Positions 42,040 to 50,904 of a stretch of 64,000 bases of DNA are shown here, piece by piece; position 1 is the first letter of the stretch; every line of letters begins with the position of its first letter. Made by a program: the position numbers and the translations under genes. Location of the stretch: NCBI GenBank assembly GCA_016702605.1, contig JADJDQ010000002.1, forward strand, positions 517,001 through 581,000, in the 5' to 3' direction. The notes beneath the pieces are model-generated. The model did not search any database and was not told where the DNA came from. It saw only the letters and a program-made list of their open reading frames with translations. The stretch comes from Candidatus Intricatilinea gracilis (GTDB lineage: Bacteria > Pseudomonadota > Gammaproteobacteria > Burkholderiales > Burkholderiaceae_C).

Positions 42040-42722
42040 GAGGGCACCCGCTCGGCAGTACGTGGTCGGTTCACGATGTAGAGCAGGCTCAGCACGACCA
42101 GGGCAAACACCACCATGGTGGCGGCCAGGCGGTGCGCGTCCGCATACTCGCCGGCTTCGACATGGTCGTAGATCGCCACACTCAGCACGCGGGTCTTGTC
42201 GGGGATGTTGCCACCCATCATCAGCACGACGCCGAACTCGCCGACCGTGTGGGCAAAACCGAGCACGGCGGCCGTCACCAGGCCGGGCCGGGCCAGGGGC
42301 AAGGCGATGGTGAAGAAACGATCGACCGCGCCGGCGCGCAGCGTGGCGGCAGCTTCGAGCGTGCGCGCCGGAATGGCCTCGAACGCCTGCTGCAGCGGTT
42401 GCACGACGAAGGGCATCGAATACAGCACCGAGGCCACCACCAGCCCGGCAAAGGTGAAGGGCAGGCGCGCCAGCCCGAGCGCCTGCATGGCCTGACCGAC
42501 AGGGCCTTGCGGGCCCAGTGTGATCAGCAGATAAAAGCCCAGCACGGTGGGAGGCAGCACCAGCGGCATGGCCACGATGGCCAGCCACACCGGCTTGAGG
42601 CGTGAACGTGTCTGCGCCAGCCACCACGCAATGGGTGTACCCACCAGCAGCAACAGCAAGGTGCTCAGGGCCGCCAGTTCGGCAGTCAGCCGTATGGCCT
42701 GCCAGTCGGCCGCCGTGTACAT
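42036..42722 (-). CDS. modB: Molybdate ABC transporter permease ModB
   Basis: The 228-residue membrane protein has five or six hydrophobic segments and the EAA loop (EAAATLRAGAVDRFFTIALPLARPG) that contacts ModC. The family hallmark HTVGEFGVVLMMGGNIPDKT follows. It lies 13 bases behind modA. Confidence 0.95.
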   Translation of the reverse strand: MYTAADWQAIRLTAELAALSTLLLLLVGTPIAWWLAQTRSRLKPVWLAIVAMPLVLPPTVLGFYLLITLGPQGPVGQAMQALGLARLPFTFAGLVVASVLYSMPFVVQPLQQAFEAIPARTLEAAATLRAGAVDRFFTIALPLARPGLVTAAVLGFAHTVGEFGVVLMMGGNIPDKTRVLSVAIYDHVEAGEYADAHRLAATMVVFALVVLSLLYIVNRPRTAERVPS

Positions 42723-42735
42723 CGACCGGCCGCCT

Positions 42736-43539
42736 TCAGTGGCCGTAGCCGTAGGACGAGATCACGGCCTTGGCTGGCGTGCTTCGGAGGTAGTCGAGCA
42801 AGGCCTTGGCTGCGGCGCTGGACTCGCCGGTCTTCAGCAGCACGGCGTCTTGCCTGATCTCGCTGTACAGCCCTGACGGCACCAGCCAGTACGAGCCCAC
42901 CACCGGCTTGCCCGGCACGGCCACCTGCGACAGCGCCACGAAGCCCAGTTCGGCATTGCCGGTCGACACGAACTGGAAAGCCTGCGCGATGCTTTCGGCC
43001 GTGACCAGCTTGGGTGTGATGGCATTGGTCAATCCACGTGCCTTGATCACCTCCAGCCCGGCTGCACCATACGGCGCGACCTTGGGATTGGCGATGGCCA
43101 GATGCTCGAAACCCTTGCCGGCCATCACCTGGCCGTCGGCATCGACGAAGCCCGGTTTGGCGCTCCACAGCACCAGCTTGCCGATGGCGTAGGTGAAGTT
43201 GCTGGCCTTGACGGCCAGGCCTTCGGCGATGAGTCTCTTCGGTGTTTCGTCGTCCGCAGCGATCAGCACCTCGAACGGCGCACTTGCTCGGATCTGCGTG
43301 GCCAACTTGCCCGTGGAGCCGGCCGACACCTTGAGCGTATGGCCACTTGCTGCGGTGAATCCTTCGGCAAGCTTGGCCAAGGGGCCGGCGAAGTTGGCGG
43401 CCACGGCCACCTGGACTTCACCCGCCTGCGCGGCGCCGGTCAGGCCGAACGCCAGGGTCAGAGCCAGCGTAGCCGCCAGGCAGCGGGCGGCAGAACGCCC
43501 CGTTGCCACGGGCTTTCTTGCCATCGATGGTTTTGTCAT
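42736..43539 (-). CDS. modA: Molybdate-binding periplasmic protein ModA
   Basis: The 267-residue product has a signal peptide ending in GAAQAG, the VAVAANFAGPLAKLAEGF start of ModA, SAGSTGKLATQIRASAPFEVLIAADDETP and VLWSAKPG. It captures molybdate in the periplasm. It follows modE by 52 bases. Confidence 0.95.
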   Translation of the reverse strand: MTKPSMARKPVATGRSAARCLAATLALTLAFGLTGAAQAGEVQVAVAANFAGPLAKLAEGFTAASGHTLKVSAGSTGKLATQIRASAPFEVLIAADDETPKRLIAEGLAVKASNFTYAIGKLVLWSAKPGFVDADGQVMAGKGFEHLAIANPKVAPYGAAGLEVIKARGLTNAITPKLVTAESIAQAFQFVSTGNAELGFVALSQVAVPGKPVVGSYWLVPSGLYSEIRQDAVLLKTGESSAAAKALLDYLRSTPAKAVISSYGYGH

Positions 43540-43591
43540 CGGTCACTCCTGGAGAAGAAATTGGTCGAGGTCGAGCGGCGCGTGGCCAGGC

Positions 43592-44419
43592 TCAACCCAG
43601 CATCAGAAGAATCACGTTGGAAGCCTGGAACACCGCGGCCACGGCGCTGCCTTCAGCCAAGCCAAGTGTCTGCACCGATTCGTGCGTCACGACCGACACC
43701 ATGGTGCGGCTGGCACCGATGTCGATCTTCACTTCGCTGTTCACCGGACCTTCGTGGATGCCGGCCACCGTGCCCCACAGCTGGTTGTCGGCACTGATGC
43801 GCTGGTTGGGGTCGGTCATCAGCAGCACCGACGAGGACTTGATCAACGCCAGCACCTGCACGCCGATCGTGATGCCCAGCGTGGTGGCCGACTGGCGCGT
43901 GATGATGGCCTTGAGCTCGGTCTTGTCGTCCAGGCGCAGGTAGACCTCGTAGTCGACCTCGCCCTCGCGCAGCCCGCTCACGGTGCAGGCCAGCTGGTTG
44001 CGCGCACTGGTGCGAAACGCCATGCGCCGCAGCAGGTGCTGGAAGCTGCGCACCGTGCCGGCGCCGCCAGCGTCGTCGATCTGGCTGGCGATGCGGTCGA
44101 GCGCGGCCTGGTATTCGATCTCGACCGCACGGTACAGCGCCACCATGCGCCGGCCGTGCTCGGTGAGTGTGGTGCCACCACCCTGGCGACCGCCGGTGAC
44201 ACGCTCGACCAGCGGTTGCTCCGACAGGTTGTTCATCGCGTCGACGGCATCCCACGCGGCCTTGTACGACAGCGGCACATGTTTGGCCGCCTGCGAGATC
44301 GAACCGTGCACGGCGATGGCTTCGAGCAACCTGATGCGGGTGTCGCCCAGGAAGTTGCCGAGCTCGGTGTTGACTTCGAGCTTGCCGACAAGGCGGGCCG
44401 GGAAGGGAGCACTGGACAT
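43592..44419 (-). CDS. modE: Molybdate-responsive regulator ModE
   Basis: The N-terminal half is a LysR-like winged helix (GDTRIRLLEAIAVHGSISQAA, YKAAWDAVDAMNNL, VTGGRQGGGTTLTEHGRRMVALY). The C-terminal half has two TOBE domains (RNQLACTVSGL, DNQLWGTVAGIHEG). ModE with molybdate represses modABC and can activate Mo-enzyme genes. I prefer ATG 44419 because an ATG at 44446 overlaps the ModE-type box. It heads modEABC. Confidence 0.93.
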   Translation of the reverse strand: MSSAPFPARLVGKLEVNTELGNFLGDTRIRLLEAIAVHGSISQAAKHVPLSYKAAWDAVDAMNNLSEQPLVERVTGGRQGGGTTLTEHGRRMVALYRAVEIEYQAALDRIASQIDDAGGAGTVRSFQHLLRRMAFRTSARNQLACTVSGLREGEVDYEVYLRLDDKTELKAIITRQSATTLGITIGVQVLALIKSSSVLLMTDPNQRISADNQLWGTVAGIHEGPVNSEVKIDIGASRTMVSVVTHESVQTLGLAEGSAVAAVFQASNVILLMLG

Positions 44420-44444
44420 GGCGGCTGGCGGTGGTGACTTGATC

Positions 44445-44468
44445 ATCTATGTTCGACGCTATATAGAT
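44445..44468. promoter_or_regulatory. Candidate ModE box next to modE
   Basis: An inverted repeat ATCTAT-N12-ATAGAT lies at the modE start, with ATATAGAT in the right half. It resembles the ModE operator (TATAT-type half-sites). It would allow autoregulation of modEABC. Confidence 0.5.
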
Positions 44469-44606
44469 AAAGCCAGAAGCATGCCAATTTCGACGGCGTG
44501 GCGATCGAATCGCCCGGTCAACCCTGGCATTTCATGGGAGCGTTATGGTTGCACCCACCTAGGGAAAGTCTCTAGACTGGCCGCGGGCCGCCGTCGGGTG
44601 CCTTTA

Positions 44607-44634
44607 GTTTATCCGTAGCATTGTCTACATAACG
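44607..44634. promoter_or_regulatory. Candidate ModE box next to the molbindin gene
   Basis: GTTTATCCGTAG and CTACATAACG form an imperfect inverted repeat close to the E. coli-type ModE operator, whose right half is ACATAACG. It lies about 36 bases before the molbindin ATG, so ModE likely acts on that promoter. Confidence 0.55.
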
Positions 44635-44669
44635 TCGACATTCTCGACAGTCACCGAACAAGGATCGAC

Positions 44670-45104
44670 ATGTCCTCAGGCCTCTCCAGCCGCAATCAGT
44701 TCGCCGGCAAGGTCACCGCGATACACGCCGGCCCGATCAACACCGAAGTCGCCATCACCACACACGGCGGTGACGTCATCGTGGCCGTCATCACACAGTC
44801 CAGCGCCAAGGCGCTGGGCCTGGCGGTGGGCAGCAGCGCGGTGGCGCTGGTCAAGGCGCCGTGGGTCATCGTGCAGGCGGGCAAGCCGACGCTGAAGTTC
44901 AGCGCCCGCAATCGGCTCGCGGGCACCGTGAGCGCCCTGCGCTCGGGCGGCGTGAACAGCGAGGTCAGCATCACGCTGGCCGGTGGCAGCCTGGTGCACG
45001 CGATCATCACCAACGATGCGGTGAGTGAACTCGGCCTGAAGGTCGGTGTACCGGCCACGGCACTGATCAAGTCCAGCCACGTCGTGGTGGGTGTGCCGCT
45101 CTGA
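44670..45104 (+). CDS. Tandem TOBE molybdate-binding protein (molbindin, ModG-like)
   Basis: The 144-residue protein consists of two Mop/TOBE domains, each beginning with a RNQFAGKVTAIHAGP or RNRLAGTVSALRSGG block and ending with ALIKSSHVVVG-like strands. Molbindins store or buffer molybdate in the cytoplasm, and oligomers bind several anions. It is transcribed away from modE and has AAGGA six bases before ATG. Confidence 0.93.
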   Translation: MSSGLSSRNQFAGKVTAIHAGPINTEVAITTHGGDVIVAVITQSSAKALGLAVGSSAVALVKAPWVIVQAGKPTLKFSARNRLAGTVSALRSGGVNSEVSITLAGGSLVHAIITNDAVSELGLKVGVPATALIKSSHVVVGVPL

Positions 45105-45105
45105 T

Positions 45106-45161
45106 CCGGGCCAGGCCCGGCTCGGCAGGTCGGGCCAGGCGAAGGCGGGCAACGATGCCCG
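45106..45161. terminator. Two hairpins between the convergent molbindin and nifQ genes
   Basis: CCGGGCCAGGCCCGG and CGGGC-N6-GCCCG form two GC-rich stems in the 91-base gap of two convergent genes. No T-run follows on either strand, so the assignment as a bidirectional terminator is tentative. Confidence 0.4.
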
Positions 45162-45195
45162 AAGCCACGACCCAGGGCATCACGCCCGGTCTGCG

Positions 45196-45948
45196 TCAGG
45201 CTGCGGCGGCGTCCTCGGGCCCGAAACACTTGGCGTAGTCGGTGCACACGCTGCAGCTCGGGGCACGGCAGGCGTTGATGCCGGCGCGGTCGCAGAGTTG
45301 TTTGTAGAGAAACTTCTTCCACTTCATGTCGCGGTCGTTGCGTGCCGCGAGCAGGGCGAACCAGCGCGACATCAGGCTGCTCAGCTCGCGCCGCGACGGC
45401 AGGTGCAGGTCCTGCCAGAGGTGGTTGTTGCCCAGGCTGGCCTGGCTCAGCGCATGAGCCAGCCAGCGGGTCTCGGCGCGCCAGCCGTGGCCGGCGTGTT
45501 TGCCTGGTTGATCGATTCCGGCCTGCAGATCGGCGGCGTCGGCGGCTTCGGTGAGCAGACCGACAAGTTCCTCGATCTCGTCGCTGCGTGGTTCGTGGCG
45601 ATGGGCCTCGGCCAGGGCGCGCCAGTCGAGGTCGAGTGCCACGTCGGCACCCGGAAACCAGCGCGCCATGAGGCGCCGTGTGTCGGCCGCGCCCAGACCC
45701 ACCAGTGGCAGATGGGCCGTGCCGTGGCTGGCAAAGGCGGTGGCCAGCACACCGGCGATGGCTTGCACTTCGGGTGCATCGGCATCGGCGGCACAGGACA
45801 TCAGCGTGTGCCACACGTCATGGCGCACCCCTTCGGGCAAGGCACCGTGTACACCGCCGGGTTGGACGGGCAGGCGATGGCGACGCGCCTCGCGCAGGTG
45901 ATCGGCATCGACAGCGGCAGCGACACCAACATCGACAGCGGCATTCAT
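45196..45948 (-). CDS. nifQ: Nitrogen fixation protein NifQ
   Basis: The 250-residue protein ends with the NifQ signature CRAPSCSVCTDYAKCFG (Cx4CxxCx5C), which holds a Mo-Fe-S or Fe-S cluster and donates molybdenum to FeMo-co synthesis. The remaining part is helical, with KWKKFLYKQLCDRAGI near the end. ATG 45948 follows the fdxB stop by two bases. Its place beside mod genes fits Mo supply. Confidence 0.93.
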   Translation of the reverse strand: MNAAVDVGVAAAVDADHLREARRHRLPVQPGGVHGALPEGVRHDVWHTLMSCAADADAPEVQAIAGVLATAFASHGTAHLPLVGLGAADTRRLMARWFPGADVALDLDWRALAEAHRHEPRSDEIEELVGLLTEAADAADLQAGIDQPGKHAGHGWRAETRWLAHALSQASLGNNHLWQDLHLPSRRELSSLMSRWFALLAARNDRDMKWKKFLYKQLCDRAGINACRAPSCSVCTDYAKCFGPEDAAAA

Positions 45949-45950
45949 GC

Positions 45951-46259
45951 TCAGACCTGCGCGGCGGCGTGGGTGTAGCACTTCTTGGGGCAGATGCGCG
46001 AGCACGCGGTGCAGCCGATGCACAACTCGCCGTGTGCGATGGTCATGACCTTCTTCTCGTATTCCTCGTCGTCATCGTCGTCGTCGAGCGACACGGCGAG
46101 TCGTTCACCTTCGTCGTTCAGGCCGACCAGTTCGAGCACGCCGCGTGGGCAGACCTTGAAGCAGCGGCCACAACCGATGCAGTGGGCTTCGTTGATGTTC
46201 TGGACGAACTGGGGTGTCCAGGCTTCGCCGCTGGGCAGCGTGACGGAGAAGTCGCTCAT
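45951..46259 (-). CDS. fdxB: Ferredoxin III, nif-specific (FdxB)
   Basis: The 102-residue ferredoxin has CIGCGRCFKVCPRG and CIGCTACSRICPKK, separated by a long acidic insertion (AVSLDDDDDDEEYEK). This is the pattern of FdxB-type 2[4Fe-4S] ferredoxins in nif clusters. It precedes nifQ and follows the nifX-associated genes. Confidence 0.95.
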   Translation of the reverse strand: MSDFSVTLPSGEAWTPQFVQNINEAHCIGCGRCFKVCPRGVLELVGLNDEGERLAVSLDDDDDDEEYEKKVMTIAHGELCIGCTACSRICPKKCYTHAAAQV

Positions 46260-46353
46260 GGCTGGCTCCCTGAAAACAGGCTGAGTTGATCGGTTGATAC
46301 GGGCCGGGCCAGGGTGATGCACGGTCAGTCACGACCCTGCCTCGGCGTCATGA

Positions 46354-46560
46354 TCAAGGCGGCGTGAGTGCCGCCAGTTGTTTGCGTGCGGCGGTCAGCG
46401 CCGCGTGGGCGTCGTGCGCGGTCTGCGCCACGGCGAGGATCTTTTCCCAGCCGGTGGGCAGTTCTTCGGACAGGTCGTGCAGGTCCATCTTGGCCTGTGT
46501 GGCCTTGGCGTTGAGCTTGCGCACCTCGAGCTTGAGTGCGTCGATGTTGACCTCACTCAT
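46354..46560 (-). CDS. DUF683 (CCE_0567-type) nif protein
   Basis: The 68-residue product has two helices (IDALKLEVRKLNAKATQAKMD, then a second coiled helix) as in the nifX-linked DUF683 family, which forms a helical hairpin and may be a small assembly factor. Its ATG overlaps the end of the DUF269 gene. Confidence 0.9.
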   Translation of the reverse strand: MSEVNIDALKLEVRKLNAKATQAKMDLHDLSEELPTGWEKILAVAQTAHDAHAALTAARKQLAALTPP

Positions 46561-47044
46561 AGGTGGCCACCTCGCGGTACTTCTCGATCATGGTGATGCC
46601 TTCACCGACGAACTTGTTGCCCGCATCGGCGAGTTTGGCCAGGCTGGCGTAGCCGAAACGATGGGCATCACGCAGGAAACGATTGACGACAATGAGCCGG
46701 CCGGCGCTGAGCACCACACGGCCGAAACCCTCGTGGCTCATCTTCATCATCGGGCTGACCATGCAACCGGTGGCGCGTTCGATCGACAGACCGATGGCGT
46801 TGTGGAACAGCTCGAGGCGCCACAAGGTCTCGGGGTCCGGGTCGCCCATCATGGGCAGGGCGCGGCGTTGTTCGGCCGTGAGGATGTAGGGCTCGAGCAG
46901 CTTGGCGTCACTCTTGCCTTCCCAACTGCCGTGCGTGTCCTGCGCGCGGATCTGCTTGATGAGTTCGAGGATGAAGGTGTCTTTCAGCAGGGCTTCGTCG
47001 CTGGGGGCGACAGCATCCGCCGTGGTGTCTGCAACGGCGTTCAT
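46553..47044 (-). CDS. NifX-associated nitrogen fixation protein (DUF269)
   Basis: The 163-residue protein belongs to the NifX-associated family, with the conserved DTHGSWEGKSD, FHNAIGLSIERATGCMVSPMM, GFGRVVLSAGRLIVVNRFLRD and FVGEGITMIEKY blocks. It is thought to help FeMo-co assembly or trafficking. Its ATG overlaps the nifX stop. Confidence 0.92.
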   Translation of the reverse strand: MNAVADTTADAVAPSDEALLKDTFILELIKQIRAQDTHGSWEGKSDAKLLEPYILTAEQRRALPMMGDPDPETLWRLELFHNAIGLSIERATGCMVSPMMKMSHEGFGRVVLSAGRLIVVNRFLRDAHRFGYASLAKLADAGNKFVGEGITMIEKYREVATYE

Positions 47045-47484
47045 GCCTTGGCTCCTGTCGTGGTGTTGACGGCGACTGTGGTGTCGTCTTCGTCGTCGAA
47101 GGCGGCAGGCGCCTCGCGGCCCTTCAGCACCGCCTTGCGCAGCCAGGGTGGCGGTGTGCCCTTGAGCACCACCTGCAGCTTGTCGAGCACGTCGAGAATG
47201 ACTTCGGGCTGGCTGACCTTGATCGGATGGATCTTGTTGGCCACGACACGTGCCGCGGCCGAGCCACCGATGGCGGCCACGTAGACGATGGCGCAGTCCT
47301 TGATGGCGTCGAGCTTGGGGCTGAGTTTGTCCTCGTTGCCGTCTTCGGCCAGGTCTTCACCAAAGCCGAAGTCCTGCACGAAGGTGTAGCCGTCGGCGTC
47401 GATCTCGTACACGGCAAGGTGTTTGGCCCAGCCGAAATGCGCGTCGACGCGCTGCTGGTCCTGGGTGGCGAAGGCGATTTTCAT
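47041..47484 (-). CDS. nifX: FeMo-cofactor carrier protein NifX
   Basis: NifX carries FeMo-co precursors between NifB, NifEN and NifH. The 147-residue protein has MKIAFATQDQQRVDAHFGWA at the start, KDCAIVYVAAIGGSAAARVV in the centre and the KVSQPEVILDVLDKL end of the dinitrogenase Mo-Fe cofactor family. It follows nifN by 133 bases. Confidence 0.94.
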   Translation of the reverse strand: MKIAFATQDQQRVDAHFGWAKHLAVYEIDADGYTFVQDFGFGEDLAEDGNEDKLSPKLDAIKDCAIVYVAAIGGSAAARVVANKIHPIKVSQPEVILDVLDKLQVVLKGTPPPWLRKAVLKGREAPAAFDDEDDTTVAVNTTTGAKA

Positions 47485-47617
47485 GAACGGCTCCTGGTCG
47501 GAAGATGCGGGCTGATCGGAGGTATCGAGCAGGTGGAACTAGGGGCAGATGAACTGGTCGTGATCGGCACAGGCTGATGGCAACAAGGCCTGTGCAGACA
47601 GCGTTTTCCTGGATTCG

Positions 47618-49087
47618 TCAGGCGCTGGCTGCTGCCACCGAGACATCGGGCGCGGTAGCTGCCGCGCTCTTGGGCAGGCGCGCGATCGTGGCGGGCAGAT
47701 GCACTTCGGCAGGCCGCGCGCTGCCCAGCGGTACACCGGTGGCCGCGGCCTGTGCTTCGGCAGTCAAGGGCCAGTCGTCGGCGCTGTGGTGATGGATCTG
47801 CTCCATCAGCAGATTGCCGACCTGGTAGACGAAGTTGCGTGTGCCGCGGTAACCCACGTGGCAGATGTGCGAGTTGCCGATGCGGTCGAACATGGGGATG
47901 CCGATACGAAACAGCGGCTTGCCCAGACGTTCTGCCGCCTGGCGTCCGTGTGAATGCGTCATGAGCAGATCACAGCCACTGGCCTTGGCAGCGACTTCGA
48001 AGTCTTCGAGGTCGCCGATCACCACTTCGCTGGCTGGCATGCGGGCAAGCAGCGGTGAGGCAGTGGTGGTGACACACACGGTCAACTCGGCACCCATCTC
48101 GACCAGGAAGTTGCCCGCCGACCAGAGCAGATCGGGCTCTGCCGCCAACGCCACCTTGACATTGCCGAAGTGGAAATGGCCATCGAGCATGGCATCGACC
48201 AGCTGGCTGCGCTGGCGGCGGATACGCTGCGGCACGGGGCGGCCCGACAGTTGCGCAAGCTGCTGCACCAGCGCATCGGTGGCAGTCAATCCAGTGAGCC
48301 GGTCGTACAAGGTAAACGGCACACCACAACGTTGCAACAGGGCTTCGGCTGCCGGGCGCATCTGCTCGCCGATGGCCAGCGTATGGGTCGCGCCACCCAG
48401 CTCATGCAGATCGGTGAGTGATGTGCCGCCCAGCGTGGTGCCGAGCCAGTCGTCGGGCATGTGGCCGTCGAGCGAGCCTGACACATCGGGCACGAAGACC
48501 GGCTGCAGGCCGAAGGCCTCGATCAGCTCGCGCAACTCGTCGATATCGCCGGGCGTGACATGGCAACCCGGCAGCACGTTGATCACACCGTCGCGCTTGG
48601 TCACATCGAGCTTGGGCAGCGTGTTGACCAGCGCGGTGACCGCCTTGGACCAGCCGTCCTGAAACGCACCGCTGTAGTCCGGCGTGCTGACGTAGACGAT
48701 CTCGGTGTCGCTCAGCTCCGGGTGCTTCTGGCGCACCAGTTCGATGAAGCCGATGACATCGTCACCCTTGGTTTCGGTGAGGCCGGTCGAGCAGATGGCA
48801 ATGAGTTGCGGCTTTGCGCGGCTGCGGATGTTGAGCAGCGCCTTCTCGATGTTGTCGTAGCCACCCATGATGGTGGTGACCTCGTTCATCGCCGTGGTCT
48901 GCAGCGGAATCGCTTCCTTGAAATGCCGCACCAGCAGCACCAGCCCGAACGAGGTGCAGCCCTGCGAGCCATGCATCAGCGGCATGCAGCTGGCCAGGCC
49001 CATGAAGGCGTAACTCGCCCCGAGCGGCGAACTCATCTTGAGCGGGTTGACCGCGCAGGCTTTTCTGGATTCGACGACATGGGCCAT
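47618..49087 (-). CDS. nifN: Nitrogenase cofactor assembly protein NifN
   Basis: The 489-residue protein is homologous to NifK and forms the NifEN scaffold on which FeMo-co is completed. The N terminus has ACAVNPLKMSSPLGASYAF, MPLMHGSQGCTSFGLV and TTAMNEVTTIMGGYDNIEKAL. A Rossmann middle contains NVLPGCHVTPGDIDELRELI. About 45 Ala-rich residues at the end are not conserved. ATG 49087 precedes the conserved start. Confidence 0.95.
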   Translation of the reverse strand: MAHVVESRKACAVNPLKMSSPLGASYAFMGLASCMPLMHGSQGCTSFGLVLLVRHFKEAIPLQTTAMNEVTTIMGGYDNIEKALLNIRSRAKPQLIAICSTGLTETKGDDVIGFIELVRQKHPELSDTEIVYVSTPDYSGAFQDGWSKAVTALVNTLPKLDVTKRDGVINVLPGCHVTPGDIDELRELIEAFGLQPVFVPDVSGSLDGHMPDDWLGTTLGGTSLTDLHELGGATHTLAIGEQMRPAAEALLQRCGVPFTLYDRLTGLTATDALVQQLAQLSGRPVPQRIRRQRSQLVDAMLDGHFHFGNVKVALAAEPDLLWSAGNFLVEMGAELTVCVTTTASPLLARMPASEVVIGDLEDFEVAAKASGCDLLMTHSHGRQAAERLGKPLFRIGIPMFDRIGNSHICHVGYRGTRNFVYQVGNLLMEQIHHHSADDWPLTAEAQAAATGVPLGSARPAEVHLPATIARLPKSAAATAPDVSVAAASA

Positions 49088-49155
49088 GGGGATTCCTGAA
49101 GGTCGAATGGGGTGCAGAAGAATGGGTCGATCGACGAACGTTGAGGCGCCAGGCC

Positions 49156-50601
49156 TCAGGCCGGCTGCGCCTCGCTGACCAGCACAGCGGCGTCCTGCTC
49201 GACCAGCAGCGGATCGACCACGTCCCACGGCGCGGGGGTGCGCACCTGCGCCCACACCGGGTTGAACAGCGCCTTGTCGATCTCGGCAATCATGGTCACC
49301 ATGCCTTCGTAGCCGGCAAAGGCGTGGTGGCGTTCCTGGTTGATGTCCATCCAGGGCATGCGCGCCTTGAGGGCCACGAACTGGCTGCGACCGCCGCTGA
49401 GCATGATGTCGGCCTTGGCTTCACGCAACATGGCGTACATCTGGCGCGGCGTCATGTCGTCGATCATGTGGGCGTCGTCGCCCATGATCTCCTTGATCTT
49501 GGCCTTGTCTTCCTTGGTGCTCTTCTTGACGCTGGTGCCGACCACTTCGAGGCCGGCTTCCTGCAAGGCCGAGACCACGCTCCAGCTCTTCACACCACCG
49601 GTGATGAGCAGCACCTTCTTGCCGGTGAGGCGTTGTTTGTAGGCGCGGATGCGCTCCCAGGCGCGCGCCTCTTCGACGGTGATGAGTGCTTCGGCGCGGT
49701 CGATCAGGTCGGCCGGTGCGCCGGTCTGCACTAGCAGGCGGGCGATCTCGCGCAGCGTCGTGCTCATGTCGCTGATGCCGTAGAACGAGCCTTCGAAGTA
49801 CGGGATGTTCCAGCGCTGCTGCATGCGCGTGGCGACGTTGATCATCGACTTGCTGCACACCATCATGTTGGCCTTTGCCCTGTGGGCAGAGGCCACTTCG
49901 GCATAACGCCCGTCACCCGAGATACACGACAGCACCCGCACACCCAGCGCCTCGAGCAGCGGCTTGACCTGCCAGAGTTCGCCCGACAGGTTGTATTCGC
50001 CGATGATGTTGATGTCGTAGGGCGTCGTGAACTCGGGCTCCATGGTGCCGATCACGTGATCGAGCAGCGCCTCGGCGCCGAGCTTGTTGCCCAGGTTCTT
50101 GGGGCCGGCAAACCCCGGCGCGTTGACCGGGATGACGGGTTTGCCGAACTTCTCGGCGGCGCGTGCACAGACGGCCTCGATGTCGTCGCCGATCAGGCCG
50201 GTGACGCACGTCTGGTAGACAAAGATCGCCGGCGGATTCGTCTTTTCGATGATCTCGCGGATGGCCTTGAACAGGCGTTTCTCGGCGCCGTAGATCACGT
50301 CGAGTTCGTTGATGTCGGTGGTGTAGCCGGTGCGGTAGAGCGTCGAACCCGACGACGCGCTGTGGCGGTTGTCCCAGGCGTTGCCTTCGCAGGCGATCGG
50401 GCCGTGCACCAGGTGCGCCACGTCCACGATGGGCTGCAGCGCGATCTTGGCGCCGTCGAAGGCGCAGCCACCCGCCGCCGCACCGGGCGTGAGTTGTTTG
50501 GTGCAGCCTGCCTTGCGCGCCTTGGCGTCCTTGCCCTGGTTGATGTCGCAGCCGGGCTCGTCGAACACCTCTGCGATCTTGGCTTTGAGCGATGGCTGCA
50601 T
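49156..50601 (-). CDS. nifE: Nitrogenase cofactor assembly protein NifE
   Basis: The 481-residue protein is homologous to NifD. It shows GCAFDGAKIALQPIVDVAHL with one cysteine, HGPIACEGNAWDNR with the next, TCVTGLIGDDI and IGEYNLSGELWQVKPLLEAL. It is the alpha part of the NifEN scaffold. ATG 50601 is chosen because QPSLKAKIAEVFDEPGC begins the conserved N terminus. It is the first gene of the nifENX unit and is not preceded by nifHDK here. Confidence 0.95.
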   Translation of the reverse strand: MQPSLKAKIAEVFDEPGCDINQGKDAKARKAGCTKQLTPGAAAGGCAFDGAKIALQPIVDVAHLVHGPIACEGNAWDNRHSASSGSTLYRTGYTTDINELDVIYGAEKRLFKAIREIIEKTNPPAIFVYQTCVTGLIGDDIEAVCARAAEKFGKPVIPVNAPGFAGPKNLGNKLGAEALLDHVIGTMEPEFTTPYDINIIGEYNLSGELWQVKPLLEALGVRVLSCISGDGRYAEVASAHRAKANMMVCSKSMINVATRMQQRWNIPYFEGSFYGISDMSTTLREIARLLVQTGAPADLIDRAEALITVEEARAWERIRAYKQRLTGKKVLLITGGVKSWSVVSALQEAGLEVVGTSVKKSTKEDKAKIKEIMGDDAHMIDDMTPRQMYAMLREAKADIMLSGGRSQFVALKARMPWMDINQERHHAFAGYEGMVTMIAEIDKALFNPVWAQVRTPAPWDVVDPLLVEQDAAVLVSEAQPA

Positions 50602-50904
50602 GGCGAGTGGCTCCGGGCGGGGAACGGGCTGAGTGCTGACTGGCGTGGGGCCGGCGGGACCCACCCACAGCGGCTACAGCAGCTTCGATGCCAGGCAATC
50701 GATCCCTTGCAAATCAAGCACTTATGACGACCTCCCTGGCAGGACCCGCACAGGGCAATGCCATGCGCGGCGCAATTGGTGGGATGTCGACAAACCTCCG
50801 ACAGGTGCTCGCCGGTGTTGCTGGGCGACACGCCGGCCTGAGCTTGACGGCGCCGGGCTTGCCAAGCACCTTAATCCCGGACAATCCGGCGCCGGCAGCC
50901 CGCC
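50602..50904. other. Intergenic region upstream of nifE
   Basis: No gene is supported in this 303-base stretch between nifE and a divergent diguanylate cyclase gene. It contains the sigma54-like element at 50678-50693 and an imperfect NifA-like TGT-N9-ACA at about 50816-50830, one base shorter than consensus. Confidence 0.5.
50678..50693 (-). promoter_or_regulatory. Candidate sigma54 promoter of nifE
   Basis: TGGCATCGAAGCTGCT on the minus strand has GG and GC at the right spacing. The -24 part is TGGCAT and the -12 part is CTGCT instead of TTGCA. It is about 75 bases upstream of the nifE ATG. The support is weaker than for nifV and nifB because the NifA site is imperfect. Confidence 0.45.

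Noticed and set aside
50706..50724. Sequence GTGCTTGATTTGCAAGG upstream of nifE as a sigma54 promoter
   Set aside because: It has a TTGCA -12 part, but the -24 GG is missing at the required spacing. The element at 50678-50693 fits better.
50785..50803. TGT...ACA pair at 50785-50803 as a NifA site
   Set aside because: The spacer is 13 bases rather than 10.
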